Origin: Mermis nigrescens
Lineage: Eukaryota; Nematoda; Enoplea; Mermithida; Mermithidae
Assembly: GCA_036768485.1 (NCBI GenBank)
Contig: JAVLUZ010000340.1
Location: 8,112,925 to 8,176,924 of the forward strand
Length of the DNA stretch: 64,000 bases
Direction of reading: 5' to 3'
Shown here: positions 34,437-45,900 of the stretch, piece after piece
Position numbering within the stretch: the first letter of the stretch is position 1
Layout: each line of letters begins with the position of its first letter
Notes under the pieces: model-generated
What the model saw: only the letters and a program-made list of their open reading frames with translations
What the model was told of the DNA's origin: nothing
The model's database searches: none
Position numbers and translations under genes: made by a program

Positions 34437-34535
34437 CAAACACCCAATTTTCAATTTGAAAATTGACCCAATTTTCAATTTGAAAATTGATCCAATTTTT
34501 CAATTTTGAAAATTGAAAATTGGGTGTTTTCAATT
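34437..34535 (+). repeat. Short palindromic tandem repeat near the arm tip
   Basis: Three to four copies of CCCAATTTTCAATTTGAAAA-type units (period about 24) are each self-complementary (AATTTTCAATTTGAAAATT). The mirror image is at 35903-35987 and a copy at 54703-54785. Confidence 0.8.
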
Positions 34536-37500
34536 TCAAAAGTCACAACACATTGTGCTTGTGTATTGATTGAGTGAGGATTTGCAATGTGAATTCGTTG
34601 GTTAAATTTTTGTGCTTGATTATAAGTGAACTGCACATTAAGAAGAAATAACTTAATGCAGTTTTAATTTGAAAATGGATGGTGTCAATAAGGTTGTCTT
34701 GTTTAAAAAGGATAATGCTGATGTTAAGAACAATATTGTTTTCCGCGTTCTTGGACTGTTGTCATTATTGTGGCATGTTACTGATTGTGTTTACTGACTG
34801 ATGTACTGAAATCACGCTAATTAAAAGTAGTGTACTAGCAAAGAAAAATGCTCCGATGGAACAAAAAAGATGAATATACTTGGAATTGTGGATTATTATG
34901 GATGTAAAAGGAGGGGACTAGGAAAATCTACCTAAAGTCGGAAAATCTGCTAAAAATCACACTTTCTCTAAGCAACGCAAAAAATCGATGTATATTCTGC
35001 GGCCAACAGATTAAAATAAATATTCAACCATAACAATGATTGAAACAGCAGCACGTTAGCTATGCAGTAGCTATGGGAAATGATATTAAGTAAACTAACA
35101 GTCTTCCAAGCCAATTGAATGAAATAGCAAACATCGAAGACAATTGAAGACATGGTTGGTTAAAAACAGTAGGAAACACGTAAGTTGACTTGAAACAGAC
35201 TTAATGTAGATACACTAGCATGCCCGAAACGATTGTGTGCACTAATCAATCGGCTCCTGCTTTGCTTGCTATAATGCTCATAAAACAAAACAACTTTAAA
35301 TACAATACCTCTTAGTTTTCTATCAATCAGGTGCCAGCAATTTAAAAAAGTAACCTTGATAGATTTCGTTTATACACTCTTATCTGAAACTTCGAACATT
35401 ATTTAAAAAAGACACTTTTTTAGAGGCCGCAGAATATACATCGATTTTTTGCGTTGCTTAGAGAAAGTGTGATTTTTAGCAGATTTTCCGACTTTAGGTA
35501 GATTTTTCCTAGTCCCCTCCTTTTACATCCATAATAATCCACAATTCCAAGTATATTCATCTTTTTTGTTCCATCGGAGCATTTTTCTTTGCTAGTACAC
35601 TACTTTTAATTAGCGTGATTTCAGTACATCAGTCAGTAAACACAATCAGTAACATGCCACAATAATGACAACAGTCCAAGAACGCGGAAAACAATATTGT
35701 TCTTAACATCAGCATTATCCTTTTTAAACAAGACAACCTTATTGACACCATCCATTTTCAAATTAAAACTGCATTAAGTTATTTCTTCTAACGTGCAGTT
35801 CACTTATAATCAAGCACAAAAATTTAACCAACGAATTCACATTGCAAATCCTCACTCAATCAATACACAAGCACAATGTGTTGTGACTTTTGAAATTGAA
35901 AACACCCAATTTTCAATTTTCAAATTGAAAATTGGATCAATTTTCAAATTGAAAATTGGGTCAATTTTCAAATTGAAAATTGGGTGTTTGAATTTGCGAT
36001 GAAGAAAATAATCAAAAGATAGTCACTTGGTTTATTTAAGCCGAGTAATAAAATAACGACCGTCCACCAATTCCAAACTAAACGCAACTAATCTGATCAC
36101 TATGAAAAAGTTTTGAAAAATGAGCTTGCTAAGCGAGAGTTGTAAACCAAGAGAAACTTAAAGTTAAAACCTACCATTAAATTATGAGAGAATTATAAAA
36201 GATTTTAAACTTCAAGAAAATGGAAAAGGCGGGATGTTGGTAAATTAGAAGGCAAAGATTTTCGGCAAAAATTCAAAAACTTCACGCAAATATCAAATGT
36301 AAGGAACACTAACGCTTTGATTTGGTAGTAAAATAAATTTGTAGTATAGACTACATATTAACAACAAATGAATAGTGCAAACTTTACACAACTACTAGGT
36401 GTAGAGAATACTAACAGTTTACGGCTTATTAATGTACATGATTACAATAAAGCTGTATATCTTTGTCGACTTCTGTGCACAGTAGTGTGATTGCTGGTTC
36501 ATTTTAAACCACTTTTGCAGGCAATTTACATCAATTAAACGATAGCTCTCCATGTGCAAGATTTTGTGAAACATATTATAAACACGGCTAAGAAAGATTT
36601 AACTTTAATGCAACCCATTTAAGACAAAATTACATCTCTTCAATGATCTAAGGACACTTGAACATAATTTTTAAATCACTTAGATTACTTTTGAGGGTAA
36701 ACAAACTCACTTAATTGATGTCTCACATATGAATCCTTGAAAATTTCTTGACTTCAGTTACAAAGTCTCTGCAAGTCTATCGAATTAGGGTTAACAGTAA
36801 CGTAAACTTTACACAAACACATAGCGTAAAGAATATTTTAGTCGGATTCGTAATTTTGATATTGCTCCCATATTTCTTTCAACATTTATGGAAAAATGAG
36901 TCTCCATAATGTTTTAAAGACAATAAACATTAGGTTTAAACCACTTTGCAATACTGCTGAGTGTAAGCAAGCGCGCCCAATTGACGTATATATTTCATTC
37001 CCTGTAAATTTTTATATCTCAGGAAAAATTTCGATTTTTGCAATGCTCTAGAACAAAGGCTAACATGCAGTGTAAAAAATTACTCGGATATTATGATCAA
37101 CATTCATGAAAAAATTATGTCTCTACAATGGTCTGAGGACATATAAACAATGAATGTAAACTACTTTACATCACTGTTGGATGTAAACAAACGCGCCTAC
37201 GTGACGTCTCACATTTGATCCTTTGAAAACTTCTAGGCTCCAAGAAAAAATTAGGTTTCAGGAATGCTCAAAACGAAGATAAATATATATGTAGTGTAAA
37301 CTTCATGTAAACACCTAGTGTAAAGAAGATTTTAGTCAGATTCGTAATTTTGATATTGTTCCGATATTACGATTAATATTTATGAAAATTAAGTCTACAT
37401 AATGTTCTATGGGCAAACTAACAATTGGTGTAAACTACTGCTTACAACACCGTAGAGTGTAAACATATGCGCCAGACTGGCATATCAAATTTGATTCCTG

Positions 37501-38769
37501 GTCCATTTCTAGACTTGATAAACGTGTCCCTGACTCGTAACCGGAGAAGCAGGCAGAAAAAACAAGACAGAAACGCATTTAAAACTCCAAATTTTTGACT
37601 TACACTCGCTAAATATTAATGTATAGACAATTTGCTTTGACATGCACCCGATATAAAGCACTTTATTTTTATTCTATTAGACTTATCCCGACTTCTGACG
37701 GAGAAAGTGGCGAACAAAAAACGCAACAAAAACGTATTTTCCATCATTTAGAACACTGTAAACTTTAAAATTCCGTACCGAACTCCCCATTGAGTTTAAA
37801 GAAATTCGGTTTGGTACAATTTGTAGCTTTTAAATCGTAGTACATTCCTGTGTGCCAAAATTCTGTTGCAAAAATTATTTGGCATGATTTATCAATCAAA
37901 CTTCGGAAAAAACGTGTTTTTTAGCCCATTTTTTACCTCTGATTTCGAACTTCACACCCCCATAAATAACTCAATATTGCGTTTTTTTAAATGCGGTTTG
38001 CTGCGATGTTTAGCCCCTGTGAGGCACTTTATTAATGCTGTCTTCGATTTGCACTGACTCATAAGCGGAAAAATTTGGCAGAGAAATCTTATGCTAAAAT
38101 CCGTTTTTTTACACCATCCACTAGAGTGTAAACTTTAAACCCCAGGATCTAACTTCACCATAGAGCATACAAGACTCTTGCTTATATGCAGAATGCAGCC
38201 CTTGATCCGCTCTACATTTCTGTCAGAAAACATTTTAAAAACCTCATAACCGGAGTTAGTATCGGACATAGGATGGTTGAAAAACTCGACCAAAAAGTGC
38301 TTTTTCACCCCAGATTTTCGCACTCTTTACACTGCCGTTCGCTAAATAACGCGAATTTCAAAAAACAAAAAAAGGGTCATCTGTAGAATTCATCCCTCTA
38401 TTATCCTATTCTGTTCAATCCTTCGAGTCATCAATACTCAGTTGTCCACATGCCGCAGTAAAAAGGTCCCAAAATTTGTCCTATGTTATAACGTTACACA
38501 AAAAAACTTTACACCTTCTTTACACAGTCAATTTTGAGTTTCAAGAAAAAACAAAAAAACACGGGCAGCGAATTTTTTTATTATCTTTCTTTTAAAAAAA
38601 ACCGCACCTTCCAGAAGTGTCCCGTTATAGCTGTAGGGGGTGCCCAGGTGTTGGGGGTACCTAAGTATATTAGTAGAGCTGCGCTAACGCGCTACCTATG
38701 ATGGTTCTTGCAATTTTGACTTCGCATTATTCGAACCAAATCCCGATTTTATGGAAAAACCTCACTTTT

Positions 38770-40027
38770 TGTTGCTCCGTCTCATAGTCGATGCTTCACA
38801 ATCCTTTAATACCTGTTCGCGTTTGTAACATCTCTAAAGCGCCAATTCGCATCGACTCTGGTGAAATAATAGGTTCTTTAACCACTGGATGCCGAAGTTG
38901 TGTCACACGTTTCATCTTTGGATGATAGGACACCAGAACTTTTTGCATCAATAAATAAGCTTTAAACGGCTCCGCCGTTGATTCTAGACAACAGCAACAA
39001 ATTCCGTGAATTATGTTTAAAATACGACTCAATTTTTGCATTAAAAAACGAACCTCTCGGACGTACCCCCTTGATGAAACATCATATTGACACAGGGGAT
39101 AATCCGCCCGTTGTTGGAAAAACTTATCGTGTTGAACATTCTAGAAGAGAATCTATGCAGAAAATTATAAATGAAATGCTTGCGGATAAAATTATTCGAC
39201 CTACAACCAGCCCATGGGCAAGTCCATTATTTCTCATAGGAAAAAAGGACGGTTCCTTTAGGCCGGTCGTCGATTATCGACGGTTAAATGACGTTACTAA
39301 AACGCAAGTCTACCCTCTTCCGCAATTAGACGATTATTTCGATACCTTAGGCAATGCTGCATATTTTAGCACACTAGATTTAAAATCTGGATACTGGCAA
39401 ATTCCACTCGATAATAAATCTCGCGAAAAAACAGCATTTATATGTCCTGTTGGTCATTACGAATTTGAAGTTTTACCTTTTGGTTTAAAAAATGCGCCCG
39501 CAGATTTTCAAAGACTAATGGAGCTCGTGCTCGCAGGTCTAAATTGGAAATCTTGTCTCGTTTACATCGATGACATAATTATTTTTTCACGCACTTTTGA
39601 AGAACATTTAAAAGATCTTGAGAATGTCTTTATTGCTCTTAAAAAGGCAAACTTACGTGTAAAGCCTGGATAAATGCCATCTTGCGCATGCAGAGGTAAA
39701 ATTTCTTGGCCACAGCATAAGTGCAATGGGCATCGCTCCTGACATGTCCAAAGTCGCAGATTTAATCTCGTTTCCCGTACCAAAAACCGTTAAATCCTTG
39801 CAGAAATTCCTTGGCTTAGTCCAATGGTTTAAGAAATTCGTTAAAGATCTCGCTAAAATCGCTAAACCGTTATCATTCTTCGTAAAGATGTCGAATTTTG
39901 CTGGAAGGCCGAACACCAAACCGCCTTTGAGCTTCTGAAGAAAGCATTTACGTCCCCACCTATTTTGCAACTACCGAAATTCGATGATGAGCACCAATTT
40001 ATTTTAACAACTGACGCAAGTAATTAT
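38770..40027 (+). pseudogene. Reverse transcriptase (start of pol) of element B
   Basis: The protease-RT linker is visible at about 38800-38900 (NPLIPVRVCNISKAPIRI) with following stops. The RT proper is open from 38978: IDTGDNPPVVGKTYRV, SPWASPLFLIGKKDGSFRPV for fingers, VDYRRLND, FSTLDLKSGYWQIPL (catalytic Asp), LPFGLKNAPADFQRLM and LVYIDDIIIFS (catalytic YxDD). One extra G near 39669 shifts the frame. The connection domain continues in another frame to about 39938 (SLQKFLGLVQWFKKFV), then LTTDAS, the first RNase H aspartate, where the hAT at 40028 cuts the gene. Confidence 0.88.
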
Positions 40028-41421
40028 TAGTGTTGTAAAAGATATCTTTATCTTTATCTATTTAGCAAGATAAAGATAAAGATAAAGATATCTTTATCTT
40101 TATCTTGACGATTTCTTTATTTTATCTTTATCTTTATCTTTATCTTTAGGAAAATGCAGGCTATCTTTATCTTTATCTTTATCTTTTTGATAGGAATTTA
40201 TCTTGCTAAAAAAGATAAAGTATGTACATAAGTTAGCACGTAATCCAAAATGTGGGTTTGACGTGAAATACATTCAGACGGATTCAAGTTTTACTGTGAT
40301 ACAAGAAAAGAAAAGAAAACGATTGTTTAAACCCTACGAAGTGCGGCCCAAACTAATGCCTGTATATCGAGGGTGTGGGTAAAATCCGGAAACGGAAATG
40401 GAAGCAGAAACAATGGGCAAAATACGGAAATGGAAACGTAGTTATAGTATTTTGCACATAGTTCCGTTGGGGGTTTCTCCGCTCTGAGGGTAATTAGAGT
40501 GCCGGAAACGGGGTTCCCAAGTAGGGTCCATCAGGGTTAACCCCTAACCCCGTTTCCGGCTGAATTTCTCTCACTGAAGGGGAGTTTATTGGCTCGGAAA
40601 CGGGTACCCCATTATTTATATGTAAAGCTGACCCGGTTCCGTCGAGGGTATCTCCGCCCTAGGGGTGGTCCAGTGCTGGAAGCGGGGTTCCCCAAGTAAA
40701 GCCTATCAGAGGGAACACGCTCAACGTCGTTTCCAGACGATTACAATTTTCTCTCACTGAAGAGGGGTTTAGGAGCTCGGAAACAGGGTATTCCATTATT
40801 CATATATGCAGCTGACCCCGGCTCCGTCGGTGGTTTCTCCGCCCTGGGGGTAGTCCAAAGTGTCGGAACCGGGGTTTCGTAAGCAGGGCCCATCAGGTTC
40901 AACACCCCCCAACCCCATTTTCGGCAAAATGTTACCCATAGAATGGGGGTTTAGGGACTAGGAAACTTAGTAGCTCATTATTCATAAATGTAACTGACCC
41001 CGGTTCATTCGGGGTTCTCTGCCCTAAGAGTGGTCTAAAGTGGCGGAACCGTGTATTCGCAAGTAAGACCCATTAAGGTCAACACCCCCAACCCCGTTTC
41101 CAGGCAAAATTTTACCTATGTACATATATGTATAATGGGGTACCCCGTTTTCGAGCCCCTAAACCGCCCTTGATCGGGAGAAATTTTGCCGGAAACAGGG
41201 TTAGGGTGTTCACATTAATAGGTCCTACTTGGTGAACCCCGGCTACGGCACTTTTGGACTGCCTCCCAGAGCAAAGAAACCCCCGATGGAACAGGGTTCA
41301 GCTTCACATTTGAATTATGTGGTACCCTATTTCCGAGCCCCTAAACCCTCCTTCAGTAAATGAAAAATTTTCGGAAAAGGGGTTGGAGGTGTTGATGACC
41401 CTGATGGGCCCTACTTGCGAC

Positions 41422-41702
41422 CATACGGGCAGCAAGAAAATTCTGGGGGTGCAAGATTTTTTCGAAGGTCGAAAAATGGCCTTAAAAATGGTGGTATGGC
41501 GATAAAAACAGCCATTTTTCGACGTTTCTCATCAAGCACTATCCATTGGCATCAAAAAATTGCGAAAAAAACGAAAAAAAATTTTCAAAAATTGAATTCT
41601 GGGGGGGGGGGGGGTATTTTGATTTCTGGGGGGGGGGTATTTTGGTTTCTGGGGGGGGGTGCATACCCCCCCAAACCCCCCCCCGCCCCACGCCCAGGTG
41701 TG
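41422..41702 (+). mobile_element. G-rich MITE copy 8
   Basis: It starts CATACGGGCAGC and ends GCCCAGGTGTG, flanked by an exact 8-bp duplication CTTGCGAC (41414-41421 and 41703-41710). It lies inside one satellite unit. The G runs are especially long here (up to 13). Confidence 0.92.
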
Positions 41703-42112
41703 CTTGCGACCCCGGTTCCGGCACTTTGGACTACTTCCAGGGCGGATAAACCCCATTACGGAACTGGGGTTTCTCATATAAATTGTGGGGTACCCCGTTT
41801 CCGAGTTCTTAACCCCTTCAGTGGGAGAAATTTTGCTGGAAACGGGGTTGGGGGTGTTTACATTAAGAGGTCCTATTCGGGGAAACCCGGTTCCGCCACT
41901 TTGGACCACCCTCAGGTGCGAAGAAACCCACAAAGGAACTGGGGTCAGCTACATAAATGAATAATGAGCTACTAAATTTCCTAGTCCCTAAACTCCTATT
42001 CTATGGGCAAAAGTTTGCTGAAACGGGGTTGGGGTGATGACCCTGATGAGCCCTACTTACGGGACCCCGGTTCCGGCACTTTGGACTGCCTCCAGGGCGG
42101 AGAAACCCCTGA

Positions 42113-42560
42113 CAGAGGTGCAAGGTCCATTTGTACATGTACAAAGATGGTCCCCAAAAGTCTTTGTACATTTCGTACATGTAAATTTTTGTGTACTAAA
42201 ATATGGTACAATAGCAATTTTAGTGTTGTAAAAACAGAGTTGTTCGACTTTTGGTAGTGTATTTCAGCTGATTTCTGGGTCTCTAAAGGCAAAAATCACC
42301 AAGAATCGTCTTAAAACTGGCGCGAAGCGCCAAAAAATTTGACAGTTTTCCTTTTGAAATGCAATTTCTGCAATTATAAAGATATATAGAACACACAATT
42401 ACTCATTTCGGCGCGAAGCGCCTAAAATTTTTTTCGAATTTTAGACTTTTTTTGCAATTGTTGACTTCCCGAAAATCGTTGTACATGTACAAAGACGGTC
42501 CCGAAAAGTTTTTGTACAGCGGGAAAAATCTTTGCCAAATACAAAAAACGCTGCTTCCAT
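42113..42560 (+). repeat. Dispersed repeat with two GGCGC hairpins
   Basis: This interrupts a satellite unit. It is bounded by two similar sequences, TTGTACATGTACAAAGATGG near 42132 and TTGTACATGTACAAAGACGG near 42480, and holds two hairpins with stem GGCGC/GCGCC and loop GAA (42318-42332 and 42409-42422). An inverted, diverged copy of the family is present at about 63585-63860. The boundaries are approximate. Confidence 0.6.
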
Positions 42561-43053
42561 GCGTAAGATTTTGCCGGAAACGGTGTTGGGGGTTTTGACC
42601 CTAATGTGCCCTACTTTTGGAACCCCGGTTACGTCACTTTGGACTACCCCCAGGTCAGAGAAACATTCAACGGAACCGGGGTCAGCTTCTCATATGAATA
42701 ATAAGGTACCCAGTTTTCGAGCCCCTAAATCACCCTTAAGTGGGAGAAATTTAGCTGGAAACGTGGTTTAGGGTGTTCACCCTGATGGGCCCTACTTGGG
42801 AAACCTCGGTTCCGGTACTTTGGATCGTTTGCGTCTCCGTTTCTGGCTTTTACACATCGTTTCCATTTCCGGATTTTACCCATCGTTTCCGTTTTCGTTT
42901 CGATGCTTGTGAAAAGAAAGAAATGACTTGCTGTCAGCGAGTAGCAGGCACATAGTTCTGGGGGGAATGGGAGGGTCCGGCCGGACCCCCCGAAATTCAG
43001 TAGATAGGCTTTTTAAAGGTTATTTTATGCTATTTTTGGCCATTTTAGGCTTA

Positions 43054-43252
43054 CAGTCAAGACCACAAGTAACGTTCCTCAAGCGCAGGCATGACAGGCA
43101 ACAGGCGCCTGTGGCCTGCTTGTGAATTGGCCAAACTTTTATATTAATAAACAACGCTCGTTGAAAGAAAATTGCTGTGCGATGCCTGTCATTTTGACTG
43201 CCAGGCGCCTGTAGGACATCCGCTTGAGCAACGTTACTTCTGGTCTTGACTG
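43054..43252. mobile_element. Tc1/mariner-type MITE, 199 bp
   Basis: The ends are CAGTCAAGACCACAAGTAAC and a near-exact complement (GTTACTTCTGGTCTTGACTG), flanked by TA on both sides (43052-43053 and 43253-43254). The inverted repeats extend about 30 bases, and a second internal palindrome contains AGGCGCCT. TA duplications and the CAGT start fit Tc1/mariner mobilisation. Confidence 0.82.
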
Positions 43253-43727
43253 TAGTCCCCCAAAATTGGTGCTGGTTCCCAACCAAAATAGGACAGCCAG
43301 TTACGTGCCTGGCCAGTAGTGTATTACGTGGGTCAGCTAGATACCACGGGTAAACCCCCAAACCAACATTTATGTGTGCTTCATGCCTATTACCTCTTTG
43401 ACCTCTGGTTTATTGCCCTTCACATACAACATTCTCCTATAGCCTGTTTCATTTAACTTTGCGGTTTTCTTCTGAAATTTTCCACAAGAATCAGGCTACA
43501 AAAGCGGTTTAAACTGTTGATGCAGTAATGCGGCTCAAAACAAGCACACGTCTCTATATGACTCAACATACTGTAATATATCATATTTATTGTATTAGTT
43601 TAAAACACTTTTGTAACCGCTTCAAACTTTTTCAAAAATCCTAAAGTTAAATGAAGCAGACTTTTTAAAATTTCAACTTTATCTTTATCTTTTATCTTGC
43701 AAAAAATCCTTATCTTTTACAACACTA

Positions 43728-44200
43728 GTAATTAAGCGTTAGGTGCTATTTTGACGCAAAAACATTTACCATCCAAAAATCGTTTTATTCTTAGCTACGC
43801 TAGTTGCGTACTAAATTCTGCCGACTGTAACTATGCTACTTCGGAAAAAGAAGCGTTAGCGGTAGTGTGGGCCATCAAGCATTATCGACATTATCTGAAC
43901 GGTAAAAAATTTATTGTCGAAACTGATCATCAAGCATTAACTTGGCTAGTAAACGTTAAAGACCCATCGAGTCGTTTACGTCGTTGGGGTCTCAAATTAC
44001 AAGAATATGAATATGACATCGTTTATGTTCCTGGTGCATATAACTGCGCAGCTGATCTTCTTTCACGACATCCTAAATATGATCATGCAGAACGCAAATA
44101 TAAATTAGAGCGCAAAAATGTTGTTAACATCGCAAATTTAGAATCGAAAGATTCTGAGTCAGATGATGAATCGGTTCCACCTGACCGATCGCAGCGATAA
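43728..44200 (+). pseudogene. RNase H domain of element B (second part)
   Basis: It continues the RNase H interrupted at 40027. Visible motifs are ATSEKEALAVVWAIKHYRHY (catalytic Glu), FIVETDHQALTWLVN (catalytic Asp) and GAYNCAADLLSRHP (terminal Asp block). The domain removes RNA from the RNA-DNA hybrid during reverse transcription. After about 44165 the frame is lost, and the linker to the integrase continues in another frame (PPTFCERLLLTDAEKAEMLT) to about 44420. Confidence 0.85.
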
Positions 44201-44403
44201 TGCGCCTACTGCACCAATTAATGATCCAAATGCGCAAAATAATAATCCTACTGTGCAAATCGATCCTACCAATACGAAACCACCTACATTTTGCGAACGA
44301 CTATTGCTTACCGATGCTGAAAAAGCTGAAATGCTAACACCTGCGCGTTTACTTGCTGAGCAACGTTCAGATGACGAATTACATAAAATTCGCATCGCAT
44401 TAA

Positions 44404-45900
44404 ATGACAACAACAAAAAAATACCGTGACGAATTTTTTCTCGTAAACGATGTACTTTTTCGTAGATTCCAACCTAAGCGTTCACCAACTGTCGTTCATC
44501 AAATAGTCATACCCAAATCTTTACATCGCTTCATATTAACCGAATTTCATGACTCTATTTTCGGAGCTCATTTTTCATCGCGCAAAATCTTGCCCGCCAT
44601 ACAAATGCGTTATTGGTGGCCGCGCATGGAAAATGATGTGATCGCGTGGTGTAGGAATTGTGATGTGTGCTTACAACGTAAGGTCGCATTAAATTCCACA
44701 TCCGTTCCATTGCAACCAATTGAGGTATCCGCACCCTTTGAACTTATTGCGTGTGATTGTTTGCATATGCCGCGATCTCCCTCCGGAAATGACCAAATTG
44801 TAGTTTTTATGGATTATTTTACCAAATACGTGGAAGCTTTTGCTGTTTCTGACATAAAAGCAACAACAATTGCAAATTTGTTATTACGAGAAATTATTCC
44901 ACGTTATGGAGTTCCCAAGAAATTTTTGACAGATCAGGGGTCAAACTTTACATCTACCCTAATTTCGGAAGTTTGTAAACTACTAAACATTCAAAAAATA
45001 TTTACAACCCCATATCACCCCCAGTGTGATGGGTTGGTGGAACGTTATAATCGTACATTGATTGATGGTTTGTCTAAGCTGAGTGCGCGATCCCAGTATG
45101 ATTGGGAGCAATTTCTACCTTTCGCGTTATTTGCATATCGCGCGACTCCGCAATCATCAACTAATATATCTCCTTTTGAAATGCTTTATGGTCGCGAACC
45201 AGCATTTCCACTTGACACTTTACTCATAAATGACTTTGTAATAAATCCGAATTTACCATCTATTGCGGAAAAATACATCATTGATTTAAAGTTGACTTTA
45301 CAAGATCTACACGAAATCGCGTCTCAAAACTTAGCTCAAGCACGTAAGCAGCAGAAATCTCAATATGACAAGTCCGTAACTCAAACAAATTTTTCTCTCT
45401 TGGATATAGTTTACCTTAATAATACATCAGTAATTCAACCTGAAATTGGTAAACTATCACCCAAACGTGTTGGTCCATATCGAATTATCGACTTACCTAC
45501 TCCTGAAACTGCGAAAATTGCGTACGTCTATAACCCTCTAATCACTCATCTCGTTCACTGGAATAGACTTCTACCTGAGCCCAAACTACCTTACTCCGAT
45601 TTAATTGTGGAAAAACACGCGTATGTCCCTGGCAATTTAGTTTTGGTAAAATTACCACATCGCCCTCTCGCCCCGGCAGTAGTCATAAGTTTTGAGGATT
45701 TACTGGGCAGGGAGCAAAAAGCTAAGGACTGCGCGCCTATACGTTTATTAAATGGCTCTAAAACAGCACATGCTGTACCATTATCTAATGTTTTCCCTTT
45801 TGCAGACCCATGGCTGCTGAAGGTACCCCAAACAAGGAGGCATTGCTGGAAGCAGCTGGTCGCCGATTCAAATTCGAGGGGCGTGATCCCACGTCCCTAG
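44404..45900 (+). pseudogene. Integrase (end of pol) of element B
   Basis: A 498-codon open frame. It has the pre-integrase block FRRFQPKRSPTVVHQIVIPK, the zinc finger H-H (FHDSIFGAH) and C-C (CRNCDVC), and the DDE core with all residues present: D in FELIACDCLHM, D in FLTDQGSNFTS, E in PYHPQCDGLVERYNRTL. A GPY/F module follows (KRVGPYRIIDLPTPETAKI ... HWNRLLPEP). It would insert the cDNA into the genome. A frameshift at about 44420 separates it from RNase H, so the polyprotein is broken, although the integrase itself looks intact. The last 91 bases overlap ORF3 in another frame. Confidence 0.88.
45788..45809 (+). promoter_or_regulatory. Splice acceptor before ORF3 of element B
   Basis: AATGTTTTCCCTTTTGCAG at 45787-45805 is a pyrimidine tract ending in CAG, followed by ACCC and the ORF3 start ATGG. 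The same TTTTGCAGACCCATGG is found in element A. It lies within the integrase frame, like env acceptors in errantiviruses. Confidence 0.6.

Larger units (their letters stand above)
31733..38700. mobile_element. 7-kb foldback element, copy 1
   Basis: Left arm 31733-35004, centre 35005-35424, right arm 35425-38700. The right arm is the near-perfect reverse complement of the left over about 3.27 kb. The ends read CATAGGTAGCGCGTTAGCGC and its complement, flanked by AT on both sides. The empty site of copy 2 supports a 2-bp AT target duplication. No open frame of note and no transposase: a non-autonomous element with exceptionally long inverted repeats. The arms are built from diverged internal repeats rich in TGTAAA/TTTACA. 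Confidence 0.9.
40376..42900. repeat. Satellite array in head-to-head inverted arrangement
   Basis: Units of about 175-185 bases carry a CCGGAAACGGGGTT / CCCCGTTTCCGG core and GGGCCCATCAGGGT-type blocks. Units near 40497, 40672, 40857 and 41038 run in one direction. From about 41140 to 42840 they run in the opposite direction, so the array is a large palindrome with its centre near 41120. The outer edges are also complementary (GGTAAAATCCGGAAACGGAA at 40378; TTCCGGATTTTACCC near 42870). The second half is interrupted by a MITE (41422-41702) and another repeat (42113-42560). Confidence 0.75.
40028..43727. mobile_element. Non-autonomous hAT element (3.7 kb) filled with repeats
   Basis: The ends are TAGTGTTGTAAAAGAT and its exact complement ATCTTTTACAACACTA. 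The 8-bp flanks GTAATTAT (40020-40027) and GTAATTAA (43728-43735) match at seven of eight positions and fit the hAT preference. Subterminal (CTTTAT)n/(AAAGAT)n tracts occur at both ends (40040-40215 and 43676-43720). No transposase is present. Inside are an inverted satellite array (40376-42900), two MITEs and another repeat. The insertion splits the RNase H domain of element B. Confidence 0.88.

Noticed and set aside
42318..42422. Hairpins as Helitron 3' ends
   Set aside because: No CTRR end about ten bases after the hairpin and no TC start or A/T target context could be found.
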